Below, piece by piece: positions 1-9,799 of a stretch of DNA of 42,709 nucleotides. The notes under the pieces were generated by a model. That model saw only the letters and a list, made by a program, of their open reading frames with translations, was not told the DNA's origin and searched no databases. Positions within the stretch are counted from its first letter, which is position 1. Each line of letters starts with the position of its first letter. Source of the stretch: an uncultured Acidimicrobiales bacterium (GTDB lineage: Bacteria > Actinomycetota > Acidimicrobiia > Acidimicrobiales > SHLQ01); the NCBI GenBank assembly GCA_905479685.1, contig CAJQNJ010000061.1, positions 1-42,709 of the forward strand, read 5' to 3'. Both the position numbers and the translations under genes were made by a program.

Positions 1-303
1 TCTGTCGGCCCTGGGGTTGGAGCCGAGGACGCTCACCTCACCCTGCGATGTCGGGGCCAGGCCAGCCAACATTCGGAGCATCGTCGATTTCCCAGCACCG
101 TTGGGCCCCAAGAGGGCAGTGACGCCAGGCCAGACGGCGAAGCTCACGTCGCTGACTGCGACGACATCGCCGAACCACTTGCTGACCCGACTGACGACGA
201 CGGTTTCGTCACCGCTCTCGCCCGCGGCTGCTGTTCGGTCGGCCGCCTGCGGTCCAGGCATTGGTGGAACCGGTGGTCCGGGTGGTGGAGGTGCGACGGT
301 CAT
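1..303 (-). CDS. ABC transporter ATP-binding protein, C-terminally truncated by window edge
   Basis: Minus-strand translation from ATG at 303 gives ...VSKWFGDVVAVSDVSFAVWPGVTALLGPNGAGKSTMLRMLAGLAPTSQGEV (Walker A); start overlaps the stop of the next upstream gene (ATGA). Confidence 0.85.
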   Translation of the reverse strand, partial: MTVAPPPPGPPVPPMPGPQAADRTAAAGESGDETVVVSRVSKWFGDVVAVSDVSFAVWPGVTALLGPNGAGKSTMLRMLAGLAPTSQGEVSVLGSNPRADR

Positions 304-1190
304 TTCGTGACCTCGAGACGCCGATAGCCGAACACGACGATGGCCACACATACTGCGCACACCCCTGCCCAGGCTCCAACCGAAGCGAACGTCCCGACAC
401 CCTCGATCTGATCGATGGATGCATCGAAGACCCGGGTGATCACGTCGAACGGCAGACCGCCGAGATTGAAGAGGGCGACCCAGGCGGGAGCATCTCCTGA
501 CTCCACAAGCACGCCGCTCATCACGCCGCTTCCGATGAGCAACATCACAATGCCTGCCGACGCGAAGCCCTTGCGGGTCGTGAGTGTCGAAGCGGCCATA
601 CCAAGCAGCGCAAAGAACACAGACATGATCAATCCACTGAGCATGATCTTGCCCACCACTTCGATGGTGTCGATCAGGCCATCGGGCCCGATGTCATTCA
701 CCATGTACCCGACGAGGAGAAACAAGACGGGAAAGAGCGTCACCAAGAACATCAAGGAAACAAGCGAGCCGAACTTCGCCACGAGGTAGTGCCCTCGATT
801 CAGTGGTGAGGCCATGTACATGCCGAACAGCCCGGACGTTCGGTCGGTGCTCAGCACCTCGGGTACGACGAATGCGGTGAACAAGATCACGGCGATGCTG
901 AGCAAGCCGAAATACGAGGCATAGTCAGCGACGAGCTCGTCGGCGATCTCGGCGGGCAACAACACCGCGAGTCCCATGAAGACCAGTGCCGGCACGTAGG
1001 CAATGAAGATTGTCGCCACAGGAACGATCTTGAACCGGAACTTGCGTCTCAGGCCGAGCGCCCGCTGCACCGAGGCGACAAACACACTGAACATGCCAGT
1101 TCCCACGCCATTACGGGGGCCATCGTACGAGCGATAGCCACGGTCGAAGATCTCTGCGTCAGACGAAGGATGCGGGGTCGAGGCGGTCAT
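300..1190 (-). CDS. ABC-2 type transporter permease
   Basis: 296 aa, about six hydrophobic segments, between two ABC ATPase genes with overlapping start/stop codons. Confidence 0.8.
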   Translation of the reverse strand: MTASTPHPSSDAEIFDRGYRSYDGPRNGVGTGMFSVFVASVQRALGLRRKFRFKIVPVATIFIAYVPALVFMGLAVLLPAEIADELVADYASYFGLLSIAVILFTAFVVPEVLSTDRTSGLFGMYMASPLNRGHYLVAKFGSLVSLMFLVTLFPVLFLLVGYMVNDIGPDGLIDTIEVVGKIMLSGLIMSVFFALLGMAASTLTTRKGFASAGIVMLLIGSGVMSGVLVESGDAPAWVALFNLGGLPFDVITRVFDASIDQIEGVGTFASVGAWAGVCAVCVAIVVFGYRRLEVTK

Positions 1191-2137
1191 GCGTCGTGAA
1201 CCTCGGTGAGGAAGAGCTCTTCGAGCGATTGTTCCACTGGATACAGCCGGCGCAGCGGTGCCTGCACGGCGGCGACGGCATCACGTATTGCATCGACGAG
1301 ATCCTCAGCGGCCTCAGTGGTGCCCACGAGAATCCGGTCGCGTTGTTCGTCGATTTCGAGGCCACTGGAACGAAGGGCGCTGGCGAGTTCAGCGGAACGA
1401 TCGGCGACTTGCACGATCACGCCACCACGACCCGACCGCAACTCCGAGATCGGCCCGGCGGCCCGCACGGTACCGTCGGCAACGATCACAACGTTGTCGG
1501 CGATTCGTTCGACCTCCTCGAGCAAGTGAGACGACAAGAGCACATCGATCTCGAACTCGGTGCCGATTCGCCGGATGAGTGCGAGCATGTCATCGCGCTG
1601 CACTGGATCGAGGCCGTCGGTTGGTTCGTCCAACAAGATGATCGACGGCCCATGTGCAATCGCCTGCGCGAGCTTCACTCGCTGGCGTTGCCCCGTGGAC
1701 ATCGTGCCCACGGGCCGCGCGCGTTCCTCGCCCAACCCGACGAGCCACAACGCATCACTCGATCGAGTGGTCGCCTCTCGACGCGGGAGCCCGTGAATCT
1801 GCGCGATGTGGCGAACCAGATCTTGCGCAGCGACGTCGTCGGGCAGATCGTGATGTTCGGGGCTGTACCCGATGTGCTGTCGAAGTTCTGGGCCGGCGTG
1901 CGCTGGATCCTCACCAAGAATTCGGAGGTCGCCACCGTCGGGATGATGAAGACCGAGGAGCATGCCCAGAAGCGTGGTCTTCCCCGATCCGTTCGAACCG
2001 AGCAGTCCAGTGACTCCACGTGGCACCTCCACCGTGAGGTCGGTGAACACGGAATGGCTGCCCCACGATTTCGACACCGCAGTTGCCGAGATGACACTGG
2101 GCGGGGAGGACACGGAATCAACGACGGCAATGTCCAT
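1187..2137 (-). CDS. ABC transporter ATP-binding protein
   Basis: GSNGSGKTTLLG Walker A, STGQRQRVKLAQA signature, IILLDEPTDGLDP Walker B. Start chosen at MDIAVVDS; the ORF extends to 2158. Confidence 0.9.
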   Translation of the reverse strand: MDIAVVDSVSSPPSVISATAVSKSWGSHSVFTDLTVEVPRGVTGLLGSNGSGKTTLLGMLLGLHHPDGGDLRILGEDPAHAGPELRQHIGYSPEHHDLPDDVAAQDLVRHIAQIHGLPRREATTRSSDALWLVGLGEERARPVGTMSTGQRQRVKLAQAIAHGPSIILLDEPTDGLDPVQRDDMLALIRRIGTEFEIDVLLSSHLLEEVERIADNVVIVADGTVRAAGPISELRSGRGGVIVQVADRSAELASALRSSGLEIDEQRDRILVGTTEAAEDLVDAIRDAVAAVQAPLRRLYPVEQSLEELFLTEVHDA

Positions 2138-2280
2138 CGGTCTACTGTGCCACCGCATCGTGGCGCTTCCTATCAGGGGTGACCCTGATCTGACCCTGAG
2201 TTTCCCGGAGCCGAACTCCTCCAGCGTTCGGATCTATCGCCACCGGGCACCACCTCTACCCGCGCCTGCTGACTGGGCGG

Positions 2281-3762
2281 CTACCGGAGGAGGGCTGGCA
2301 CTGCTTCGGTGAGCGCAGCAAGTCGTTCCCCAGCGGCGGCCTGATCGATGGCCACCGATTCGAGATACGCCTTGATCTTTGGTTCGGTACCACTCGGTCG
2401 GATGATGAGACGACCGCCGTCGAGGTGGTAGATGAGCACATTCGATGGCGCAAGATCGGGCGTCCCATCGATCAAGTCGACGGCTTCCACGACCGGGAGT
2501 CCACCGACGTCGATCGGGGGAGCGGCGCGCAGTGCCGCCATTTGGGCGGTCATCTGAGCCATCGAGTCATCCCCCTCGAATCGGGCTGAGACCTGTGAAG
2601 TCAGATGCACCCCGTGCTGTTCGGAAAGGTCCTTCAGCACCTCGTCGACGGTGTGACCGAATTGGGCAACAGTGGAGACAAGCTCTGCAAAGACGACGCC
2701 GGCCGAGATTCCGTCCTTGTCACGGATCGACGGTAGAACCGAGTACCCGAGTGCTTCTTCGTAGGCAAACACGAGTGGCACGTCGGGAGTGTCGGTTCGG
2801 GCAAGCCATTTGAACCCGGTCAACGTGTGGTGGCAACTGGCGCCAGCCGCCTCTGCGACCTTGCTCAGCATCGAAGACGACACGATCGTCGTCGCCACGG
2901 CCCGATCCCCCTCCGTCTGTCCAAGGAGATACCACCCGAGCAAGACACCGATCTGATCGCCGGTGAGACGTTCCCAACCCGCGTCTCGGCGCACCGCTAC
3001 CGCAAGTCGATCGGCATCAGGGTCGTTCGCCAACACGACGTCGGCGTCACAACGGTCAGCAAGTGCCATCACGAGGTCGAGCGTCCCTGATTCTTCGGGA
3101 TTCGGGAAGGCTGCGGTAGGAAAGTCAGGGTCTGGCGTGTGCTGTTCGGGTACTGACTCAACTCGATGCCCCGCACGCTCGAGGGCTTGCACGAACAGCT
3201 CACCACCGACGCCGTGTAGAGCGGTGTACGCCACGGTGAGGGCTCTGGGCGCAACCGGTCGATCGATCGCAGACAGGTAGCCCTCGATCTCGCGTTCGCC
3301 CAAGAACTCGACGGTGGGCGGCAATTCGGTGGAAACCACGTCTGGCCAGGTCACCTGATCCATGAGCTCTTCGATCACCGCAGCGTCATTGGGGAGAATT
3401 TGGCCACCATCGGACGCGTAGACCTTGTATCCATTGTCGGTTGCTGGGTTGTGACTTGCGGTCACCATCACCCCAGCGGCTGCGTCGGTCGATCCGACCG
3501 CCCATGCCACGACGGGTGTCGGAACAGGCTCGGGGAAGAGTTGTGCATCGTGTCCGGCCTCCACCAACACCCGTGCGGTCACGTGAGCGAAGTCCTCGCT
3601 GCCATACCTCGCGTCGCGACCGATGATGACCGTCGATCCGGAAGGAAGCCAGCGTGCGATGGCCACCGCAACCTGCTCGACGACCTGCGTGTTCATCCGA
3701 AGCGGGCCGGCACCCAATGCTGCTCGGAGTCCTGCAGTTCCGAAGCGGAGACGATCAGTCAC
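2281..3762 (-). CDS. Phosphomannomutase/phosphoglucomutase family phosphohexomutase
   Basis: FGTAGLRAALG N-term, VMVTASHNPATDNGYKVY active-site serine loop, NDPDADRLAV metal loop, RPSGTEPKIKAYLE phosphate-binding motif. Confidence 0.92.
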   Translation of the reverse strand: MTDRLRFGTAGLRAALGAGPLRMNTQVVEQVAVAIARWLPSGSTVIIGRDARYGSEDFAHVTARVLVEAGHDAQLFPEPVPTPVVAWAVGSTDAAAGVMVTASHNPATDNGYKVYASDGGQILPNDAAVIEELMDQVTWPDVVSTELPPTVEFLGEREIEGYLSAIDRPVAPRALTVAYTALHGVGGELFVQALERAGHRVESVPEQHTPDPDFPTAAFPNPEESGTLDLVMALADRCDADVVLANDPDADRLAVAVRRDAGWERLTGDQIGVLLGWYLLGQTEGDRAVATTIVSSSMLSKVAEAAGASCHHTLTGFKWLARTDTPDVPLVFAYEEALGYSVLPSIRDKDGISAGVVFAELVSTVAQFGHTVDEVLKDLSEQHGVHLTSQVSARFEGDDSMAQMTAQMAALRAAPPIDVGGLPVVEAVDLIDGTPDLAPSNVLIYHLDGGRLIIRPSGTEPKIKAYLESVAIDQAAAGERLAALTEAVPALLR

Positions 3763-3769
3763 GTCGTCG

Positions 3770-4489
3770 TCATCCCGCTGAGGTGTCCGCGGCCACGGCC
3801 GTCCGAAGTCCGAGTTCGAGCATCTGGTCGACGGTGAGTTGACGCTCCTCGGACGTGAGGTGTTCGCCTGTCACCAGATGGTCGGTCATCGTGAGAACGG
3901 AGAGGGCCTCGGCTCCCTCGAGCGCACAGATCGCATACAGCGCCGCGGTCTCCATTTCGACGGCGAGCACTCCGCTGGCGGCGTAACGATCCTGGGAGTC
4001 GTTGTTGGCCTCGTAGAAGATGTCGCTGCTGAAGACCGTGCCGAGATGCACCTCGATCCCTTGTTCAGTCGCCACTCGCCGCACCACGTCGAGCATTCGG
4101 GGCGTGGCCACGATCGGCGTTGTGGCACCAATGGACTCTGGAAGATTCGAGTTCGTGACTGCATCGGTGGCCACGACGATCTGGCGAAGTTGAAGGTCAG
4201 GCTGGTAGACGCCAGCGGTGCCCACTCGGATGATCGTCGAGACGTCATAGGCCCGAATCAGCTCGGTGATGTAGATCGCCGCTGACGGTATGCCCATCCC
4301 GGATGCCATGACGGACAAGCGATGACCCTCGTACATGCCCGTGAATCCAAGCATCCCGCGGACGTCGGTCACCTGTTCCCAGTCTTCGAGGAACTTCTCG
4401 GCGATGTGTTGGGCGCGTCGCGGGTCGCCCGGCATGAGCACGGTTGACGCAAAAGCACCATCCGAGGCGTTGATATGGGGAGTAGTCAC
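3770..4489 (-). CDS. deoD: Purine-nucleoside phosphorylase (DeoD type)
   Basis: TTPHINASDGAFASTVLMPGDPRRAQHIAEKFLE and SVMASGMGIPSAAIYITELI, EMETAALYA. GTG start at 4489 fits the DeoD N-terminus; the ORF is open to 4531. Confidence 0.9.
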   Translation of the reverse strand: MTTPHINASDGAFASTVLMPGDPRRAQHIAEKFLEDWEQVTDVRGMLGFTGMYEGHRLSVMASGMGIPSAAIYITELIRAYDVSTIIRVGTAGVYQPDLQLRQIVVATDAVTNSNLPESIGATTPIVATPRMLDVVRRVATEQGIEVHLGTVFSSDIFYEANNDSQDRYAASGVLAVEMETAALYAICALEGAEALSVLTMTDHLVTGEHLTSEERQLTVDQMLELGLRTAVAADTSAG

Positions 4490-4532
4490 GTTCCCGAGTC
4501 TTGCAGGATCAGCACCCAGCTGACCACACAAC

Positions 4533-4572
4533 TCTCGTCAGCCGGTGTTGCGTCTCGTCAGCCGGTGTTGCG
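4533..4572. repeat. Exact tandem 20-bp duplication at the ppc 3' end
   Basis: TCTCGTCAGCCGGTGTTGCG at 4533..4552 and 4553..4572. Confidence 0.95.
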
Positions 4573-7305
4573 CAGGCCGGCGGCTACGCCGTTGATGCTC
4601 AGGAGCAGCGCACGCTGAATACGTCGAGCTGCAGTCTCTTCATCGTCGGTCGTGGCGGGAGCAGCGTTGCGGACGCTTTTGAGCAGATTGACCTGGAGGG
4701 CGTTGAGCGGATCGAGATAATTGTCTCGAATCTCGAGTGTGCGTCGCAGCACGGGAAGGTCTTCGAGCAGACCACTGCCGGTGACCGAAGTGATGGCCTC
4801 GACGGTTCTCTTGTGTTCTGCACGGATGGTGTCGAACACGTGGCGATGCTGCGGCTCCACCAGGGCATCGACGTACGTTCGAGCGATCCCGAGGTCAGTC
4901 TTCGTCAGCGTCATCTCGACGTTGGAGAGAAACGTACGAAAGAACCGCCACGACTCGAACATCTCGCTCATGTCCTCTGCATGGCCGGCTTCGATCGCTG
5001 CGTGGAGACCTGACCCCACGCCGAACCAGCCCGGCACGATCTGGCGCGACTGTGTCCATCCGAACACCCACGGGATCGCCCGGAGGTCGTCAATCCCGCT
5101 TGTGGTTCCCTGACGGCGAGCGGGCCGCGACCCGATGTTCAACGCGCCAAGTTCTTCGACCGGTGTCGAAGTCGTGAAGTACGGGACAAGACTTGGATCC
5201 TCGATCAGACCTCGATATGCCGAGTATGCACTCGTCGAGACGAGTTCCATCACCGCCGACCAACGGTGACGTGCTGCGTCACCAATGCGAGTCTCGGTGT
5301 GCATCAATGTGGCCTCGAGCATGGCCGAATAGGCAAGGTCGAGGTTGCGTCGCGCGAGTCCGGGACGGCTGTATTTGTCGGCGATCACCTCGCCCTGTTC
5401 GGTGGTCTTCATCAACCCGGTGATCACACCGGATGGTTGCGCGAGGATCGCGTCATGGGTCGGGCCGCCGCCGCGCCCAACGGTTCCCCCACGGCCGTGA
5501 AACACCGGAATTTCAACGCCATGACGATGGGCAACTTCGCGGACGGTCCTGAGCGCTTTGTGGATCTCCCACTGCGAGGTCGAGATACCGCCGTCCTTGT
5601 TCGAGTCGGAGTAGCCGACCATCACTTCTTGGATGTCGCCGCGCAGGCGGACGATCTTCCGATACCCGGGATCGGCGAGCAGCGTGTCCATGATCTCTGA
5701 GATCGAACGAAGGTCGTCGATCGTCTCGAAGAGCGGGACGAAACCGATCCTGGCGATGTCCCGACTCAGATCGATGAGGCCGACCTCGCGGGCGAGCACG
5801 GCAGGGGCGAGAATGTCATCGGCCCCCTGCGTCATCGAAACGATGTAGCTCTCGATGATCGAGTCACCAAACCGATCCATCTGTTCGCGAATCGTGGCGA
5901 ATAACCCGAGGGCATCGCCGAGATCTGGCGTCCCGGCAGGTGCGAACGGACGCGCCACCCGGAGCTCAGAGCTGAGAAGCTCGAAACGGGTGTTGTGGTC
6001 TTCGGGATACTCGATCGACACACTCGAAAACAAGGGTTTGAGCGCGTCGTGATGATGACGAGTGTGCTGGCGAATGTCGAGGGTCGCGAGGTGAAACCCG
6101 ATCGTTCTGGTCAGCCGTCGCAACGCGCTCAGCTTGCCCTTGGCCACGAGTTCGGCACCCGTTGCGCGAAGCGACGCGTCCATCCGATCGAGGTCGGAAC
6201 ACAGCTGCGAAACGTCGTGATAAGCCGCGTCGGTGCTTCCGCGAGTGTGTTCGGGCTCGCGCTCGGTTGCGGCCAACCGACCGTCGATGATCGTGCACGA
6301 GATGCGGTACGGCTCATCGGTGATCAGTGGCGACAGATCATCCACCAATCGCGGATACCGCTTCGACTGCTGATCGATCCAACCGATCAGTTCATCGGTG
6401 ATCGGTCGGATCGTGCCCGAAACGCTGAGATCGGCTGCGAGGTCCTGCACGCCGCGGCGCAGGAGCCGGAGCGCTCGCTGGCGTTGCAGCCTCAGCACCT
6501 CGTCGGTGACCTGCGCTGTGACGAACGGATTGCCGTCGCGATCGCCACCGACCCACGAGCCAAAACGAATCGGGGTCAGGTCATCAGGGAGCTCGACCCC
6601 CCGCTGCTCGGCAAGATGCTCGAGATCGGCCCACACTGGGGGAAGTGCGTTGGCGACCAATCCCTCGACGTAGAAGATGATCGACTTCGCTTCGTCGACC
6701 GGCGTTGGCTTGACCTGGCGAAGCTCGTCACTCAGCCACAACAGGTCGATGATCTCGCCGATGCGACGGTCGATCCTGACCTGACCCGCCACCGTCGCCG
6801 TGACGCGAGCTGCGAGGAGCTCGGCGATCTCGGACCGCTTCAGCAGAACTGAACGACGAGATGCCTCGGTCGGATGGGCAGTGAAGACTGGACGATATTC
6901 GACCTCGCCGATGCGAGAGGCCAGGAGCTCAGGCGTGATACCAGCGCGATCGGCACGAGAGAAGGTGTCGAAGAGTTCACCAGAACCCTCCGTCTTCAGT
7001 CGCAGCTCCTCGACTCGATTGACCTGTTCGGCGACGTTCGCCAGGTGAAAGTAGATCGTGAATGCGCGCACGAGCAGGATCGCTTCTATCTCGCTGACCG
7101 CACCGACGGTTGCTTCGAGTTCGGAGCGAGCGACCTCATCACCTTCTCGGGTGCTGCGTGCGAGGACTCGAACCTTTTCGACGAGTTCGAAGAACTCGAC
7201 GCTCACGTTTCGTTGAATCGACTCGCCCAGCTGCGCTCCGACTCGGCGAATGTCAGACCGAAGTCGATCTTGTCGATCGGTAGCGCTTTCATATGTTGTA
7301 CTCAC
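4558..7305 (-). CDS. ppc: Phosphoenolpyruvate carboxylase
   Basis: 915 aa; FTAHPTEASRRSVL, GSWVGGDRDGNPFVT, GYSDSNKDGG, FHGRGGTVGRGGGP, C-terminal AAGLRNTG, all PEPC hallmarks. Confidence 0.97.
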   Translation of the reverse strand: MSTTYESATDRQDRLRSDIRRVGAQLGESIQRNVSVEFFELVEKVRVLARSTREGDEVARSELEATVGAVSEIEAILLVRAFTIYFHLANVAEQVNRVEELRLKTEGSGELFDTFSRADRAGITPELLASRIGEVEYRPVFTAHPTEASRRSVLLKRSEIAELLAARVTATVAGQVRIDRRIGEIIDLLWLSDELRQVKPTPVDEAKSIIFYVEGLVANALPPVWADLEHLAEQRGVELPDDLTPIRFGSWVGGDRDGNPFVTAQVTDEVLRLQRQRALRLLRRGVQDLAADLSVSGTIRPITDELIGWIDQQSKRYPRLVDDLSPLITDEPYRISCTIIDGRLAATEREPEHTRGSTDAAYHDVSQLCSDLDRMDASLRATGAELVAKGKLSALRRLTRTIGFHLATLDIRQHTRHHHDALKPLFSSVSIEYPEDHNTRFELLSSELRVARPFAPAGTPDLGDALGLFATIREQMDRFGDSIIESYIVSMTQGADDILAPAVLAREVGLIDLSRDIARIGFVPLFETIDDLRSISEIMDTLLADPGYRKIVRLRGDIQEVMVGYSDSNKDGGISTSQWEIHKALRTVREVAHRHGVEIPVFHGRGGTVGRGGGPTHDAILAQPSGVITGLMKTTEQGEVIADKYSRPGLARRNLDLAYSAMLEATLMHTETRIGDAARHRWSAVMELVSTSAYSAYRGLIEDPSLVPYFTTSTPVEELGALNIGSRPARRQGTTSGIDDLRAIPWVFGWTQSRQIVPGWFGVGSGLHAAIEAGHAEDMSEMFESWRFFRTFLSNVEMTLTKTDLGIARTYVDALVEPQHRHVFDTIRAEHKRTVEAITSVTGSGLLEDLPVLRRTLEIRDNYLDPLNALQVNLLKSVRNAAPATTDDEETAARRIQRALLLSINGVAAGLRNTG

Positions 7306-7410
7306 CCATTCAGCCTATGAAGCATCCGGCTCGCATCACGGACCCATCACATGCTGGTATCAGAGTTCACGAAGCGATCTGTGCGAGGTGTATCTGCTTC
7401 GAACGAGGAC

Positions 7411-8634
7411 TCAGAAGAACGGGCTGACCCAAATGGTCTCAGGCTCCTCGGGATCCTCGGCAACGGTCTTCGGACCAAGCCGCAACAGCCGCATTGCCCA
7501 CGCACCGAGGATCGGCCCCGGTGCGAGGAGGAAGAACGCCCATCCCCAACCGTAGGCATCTCGGACCACGGGTACCAAGAAGATCGTGAACACGGTGAGG
7601 ACGAACCCGGCGGCGAGTTGGATCGTCAGGGCCGTGCCGACGTACCTGGGGTCGATCACCTCGGTCACGATCGCCGAGAATTGGGCGCTGTCCGCGACGA
7701 CCCAGAAGCCCCAGACGAGACCGATGCCGAGGACGATCACGGCGGGAGCATCCACGAGGAAGCCAGTGACCAAGGCGGTCGACGCCGACCATCGCATCGC
7801 GAGCGCGGCTGCATCCGATCGACTCCGCCGATCACTCATCAGGCCCGCGTACACCGAACCACCTGCCCCCACGCCGATCACGGCGAACGCCGCCAGGCTG
7901 GCAGCGCGTGATGACGAGAATGCGTCTCCGTAAAAGGCCGCGATCCAGGCCCACATCGCATAGAGCTCCCACATGTGGCCGAAGTACCCTGCGCTCGCCA
8001 ATCGAAAGTCACGGGTATTGAGGATGGCTCGGATCTGGCTCGGATCGAACGTCGCTGCGCCCACCGCGTATGGCCCGTCCGTACTCAGACGCTCGACGAG
8101 AACACCACCGCCGAACGTCAGGAGGGACACTGCGATCAACGTGACTTGCCAGTCCAAACCACCGATCGCATTGATCAGATGTGGAAGAGCCGATCCCACG
8201 GTCAGAGCACCGACCAGCACTCCCAGGGCCATACCGCGGGCCTCCCGATACCACGTCGACATGGCCTTCAGCGATGGCGGGTACACGCCTGCGAGGAAGG
8301 CACCGGTCACCAATCGAGCGACCACAGCCACACCAAACGAATTCCCGAATACGACCACCACGTTGGCAACCGCAGCACCGGTTGCTCCAAGGAAGATCAA
8401 CCGTTGCGGTGGCAATCGGTCGGCGAGATTCGTCGTCGACGAGATGACGGCGCCGATCACGAACCCGATCTGCACCGTGATCGTGAGCCAGCTCGCTTGA
8501 GCGTTGGACAGGTCCCAATCCGTGCGCAGTTGGCCAAGGACCGCCGCTGTCGAGAACCAGGGCGACATCGTCAAGACCAGTCCCGCCGCGAGGAGTATCA
8601 GCTCGCGTCGCTGTTGGGGTGGCCGAGTCTCCAT
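7411..8634 (-). CDS. MFS transporter
   Basis: 407 aa polytopic protein with about 12 hydrophobic segments; LADRLPPQRLIFLGA loop, MSDRRSRSDA. Confidence 0.8.
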   Translation of the reverse strand: METRPPQQRRELILLAAGLVLTMSPWFSTAAVLGQLRTDWDLSNAQASWLTITVQIGFVIGAVISSTTNLADRLPPQRLIFLGATGAAVANVVVVFGNSFGVAVVARLVTGAFLAGVYPPSLKAMSTWYREARGMALGVLVGALTVGSALPHLINAIGGLDWQVTLIAVSLLTFGGGVLVERLSTDGPYAVGAATFDPSQIRAILNTRDFRLASAGYFGHMWELYAMWAWIAAFYGDAFSSSRAASLAAFAVIGVGAGGSVYAGLMSDRRSRSDAAALAMRWSASTALVTGFLVDAPAVIVLGIGLVWGFWVVADSAQFSAIVTEVIDPRYVGTALTIQLAAGFVLTVFTIFLVPVVRDAYGWGWAFFLLAPGPILGAWAMRLLRLGPKTVAEDPEEPETIWVSPFF

Positions 8635-8754
8635 ACGTGGTCAACCATCCCCCACCCCGGCGACATTCCGCAACGTCGCGCTGCATTGCGCGAAACAAGT
8701 GGTGAGTCGATGCGTTCGACGGTTCGACGAACCCTCACGAGCTACGCTCGGCGC

Positions 8755-9768
8755 ATGGACTACAGATATCTCGGAAAGAGCGGAGTCAGAGTCTCGACCG
8801 TCAGCCTCGGCACGATGAATTTCGGCGCGACCACGACCGAAGCGGCTGCGCGCAAGATGCTCGACCGAGGGTGGGAAGCGGGGGTCAATTTCATCGACTG
8901 CGCCGACGCATACAACGGTGGCAAGGCCGAGGAAATACTCGGCAAGCTCATGAAGAAGGAACGTGACAAATGGGTGGTCGCCACGAAGGTGGGCCAGCAG
9001 GACGGACCACCTCACCAGAAGATGGGCCTGTCACGCAGATGGATCATGGACGCGATCGACGCGAGCCTCAGACGGCTACAGACCGACCATGTCGACATCT
9101 ATTACATGCATCACGTCGATTGGGACACCCCGCTCGAAGAAAGCGTGCGGGCAATGGGCGACGTCATCGCCAGCGGGAAGGCCCGGTACTGGGGTTTTTC
9201 CAATCATCGCGCTTGGCAGGTGGGCGAACTCGTTCACCTGTGCGACCAAACAGGAACACCCCGGCCGATCATTTGCCAGCCCTTGTACAACCTGTTGAAC
9301 CGTCAGCCAGAATCAGACCTCTTGCCCGCCTGTGAGTACTACGGCATCGGCGTCGTGCCCTACTCGCCGCTCGCGCGTGGTGTGCTGACCGGCAAGTACA
9401 AGAAGTCGGGGAAGCGGCCACCGAACAGCAGGGCGGGGCGGGGCGATGCGAGCATTCTCGGTCGCGACCTCAAACCCGAAGCGTTCGATGTTGTTGCCGA
9501 GTTGGAACGCCACGTGGCCAAAGGATCGATGTCGGTGGCGGACTACGCGATGTTGTGGGTGCTCAACAATGCGTTGGTCACGAGTGTCATCGCCGGCCCG
9601 CGCACGTTGGGACAATGGGATGACTACCTCGGATGCCTCAAGCATGACTTCAGCGAGGAGGACGAAGCGCTGGCCGACACCTTGGTCTCACCAGGACATC
9701 CCGCTACCCCCGGATACACCTGGCCCCGATACCCCGTGCGTGGGCGCAAGGCGATCGCCAAGCCCTGA
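8755..9768 (+). CDS. Aldo/keto reductase (voltage-gated K+ channel beta-subunit-like)
   Basis: MDYRYLGKSGVRVSTVSLGTMNFG; DCADAYNGGKAEEILG; YYMHHVDWDTPLEE; YSPLARGVLTGKY. The ORF call runs to 7975 but the homologous part starts at 8755. Confidence 0.93.
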   Translation: MDYRYLGKSGVRVSTVSLGTMNFGATTTEAAARKMLDRGWEAGVNFIDCADAYNGGKAEEILGKLMKKERDKWVVATKVGQQDGPPHQKMGLSRRWIMDAIDASLRRLQTDHVDIYYMHHVDWDTPLEESVRAMGDVIASGKARYWGFSNHRAWQVGELVHLCDQTGTPRPIICQPLYNLLNRQPESDLLPACEYYGIGVVPYSPLARGVLTGKYKKSGKRPPNSRAGRGDASILGRDLKPEAFDVVAELERHVAKGSMSVADYAMLWVLNNALVTSVIAGPRTLGQWDDYLGCLKHDFSEEDEALADTLVSPGHPATPGYTWPRYPVRGRKAIAKP

Positions 9769-9799
9769 GAAATCTGTAGCCGTCGTAGATCCGGTACGT

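Noticed and set aside
7975-8754. N-terminal extension of the aldo/keto reductase ORF (7975..9768)
   Set aside because: The extension is antisense to the MFS gene and low-complexity; the recognisable AKR starts at MDYRYLGKSG (8755).
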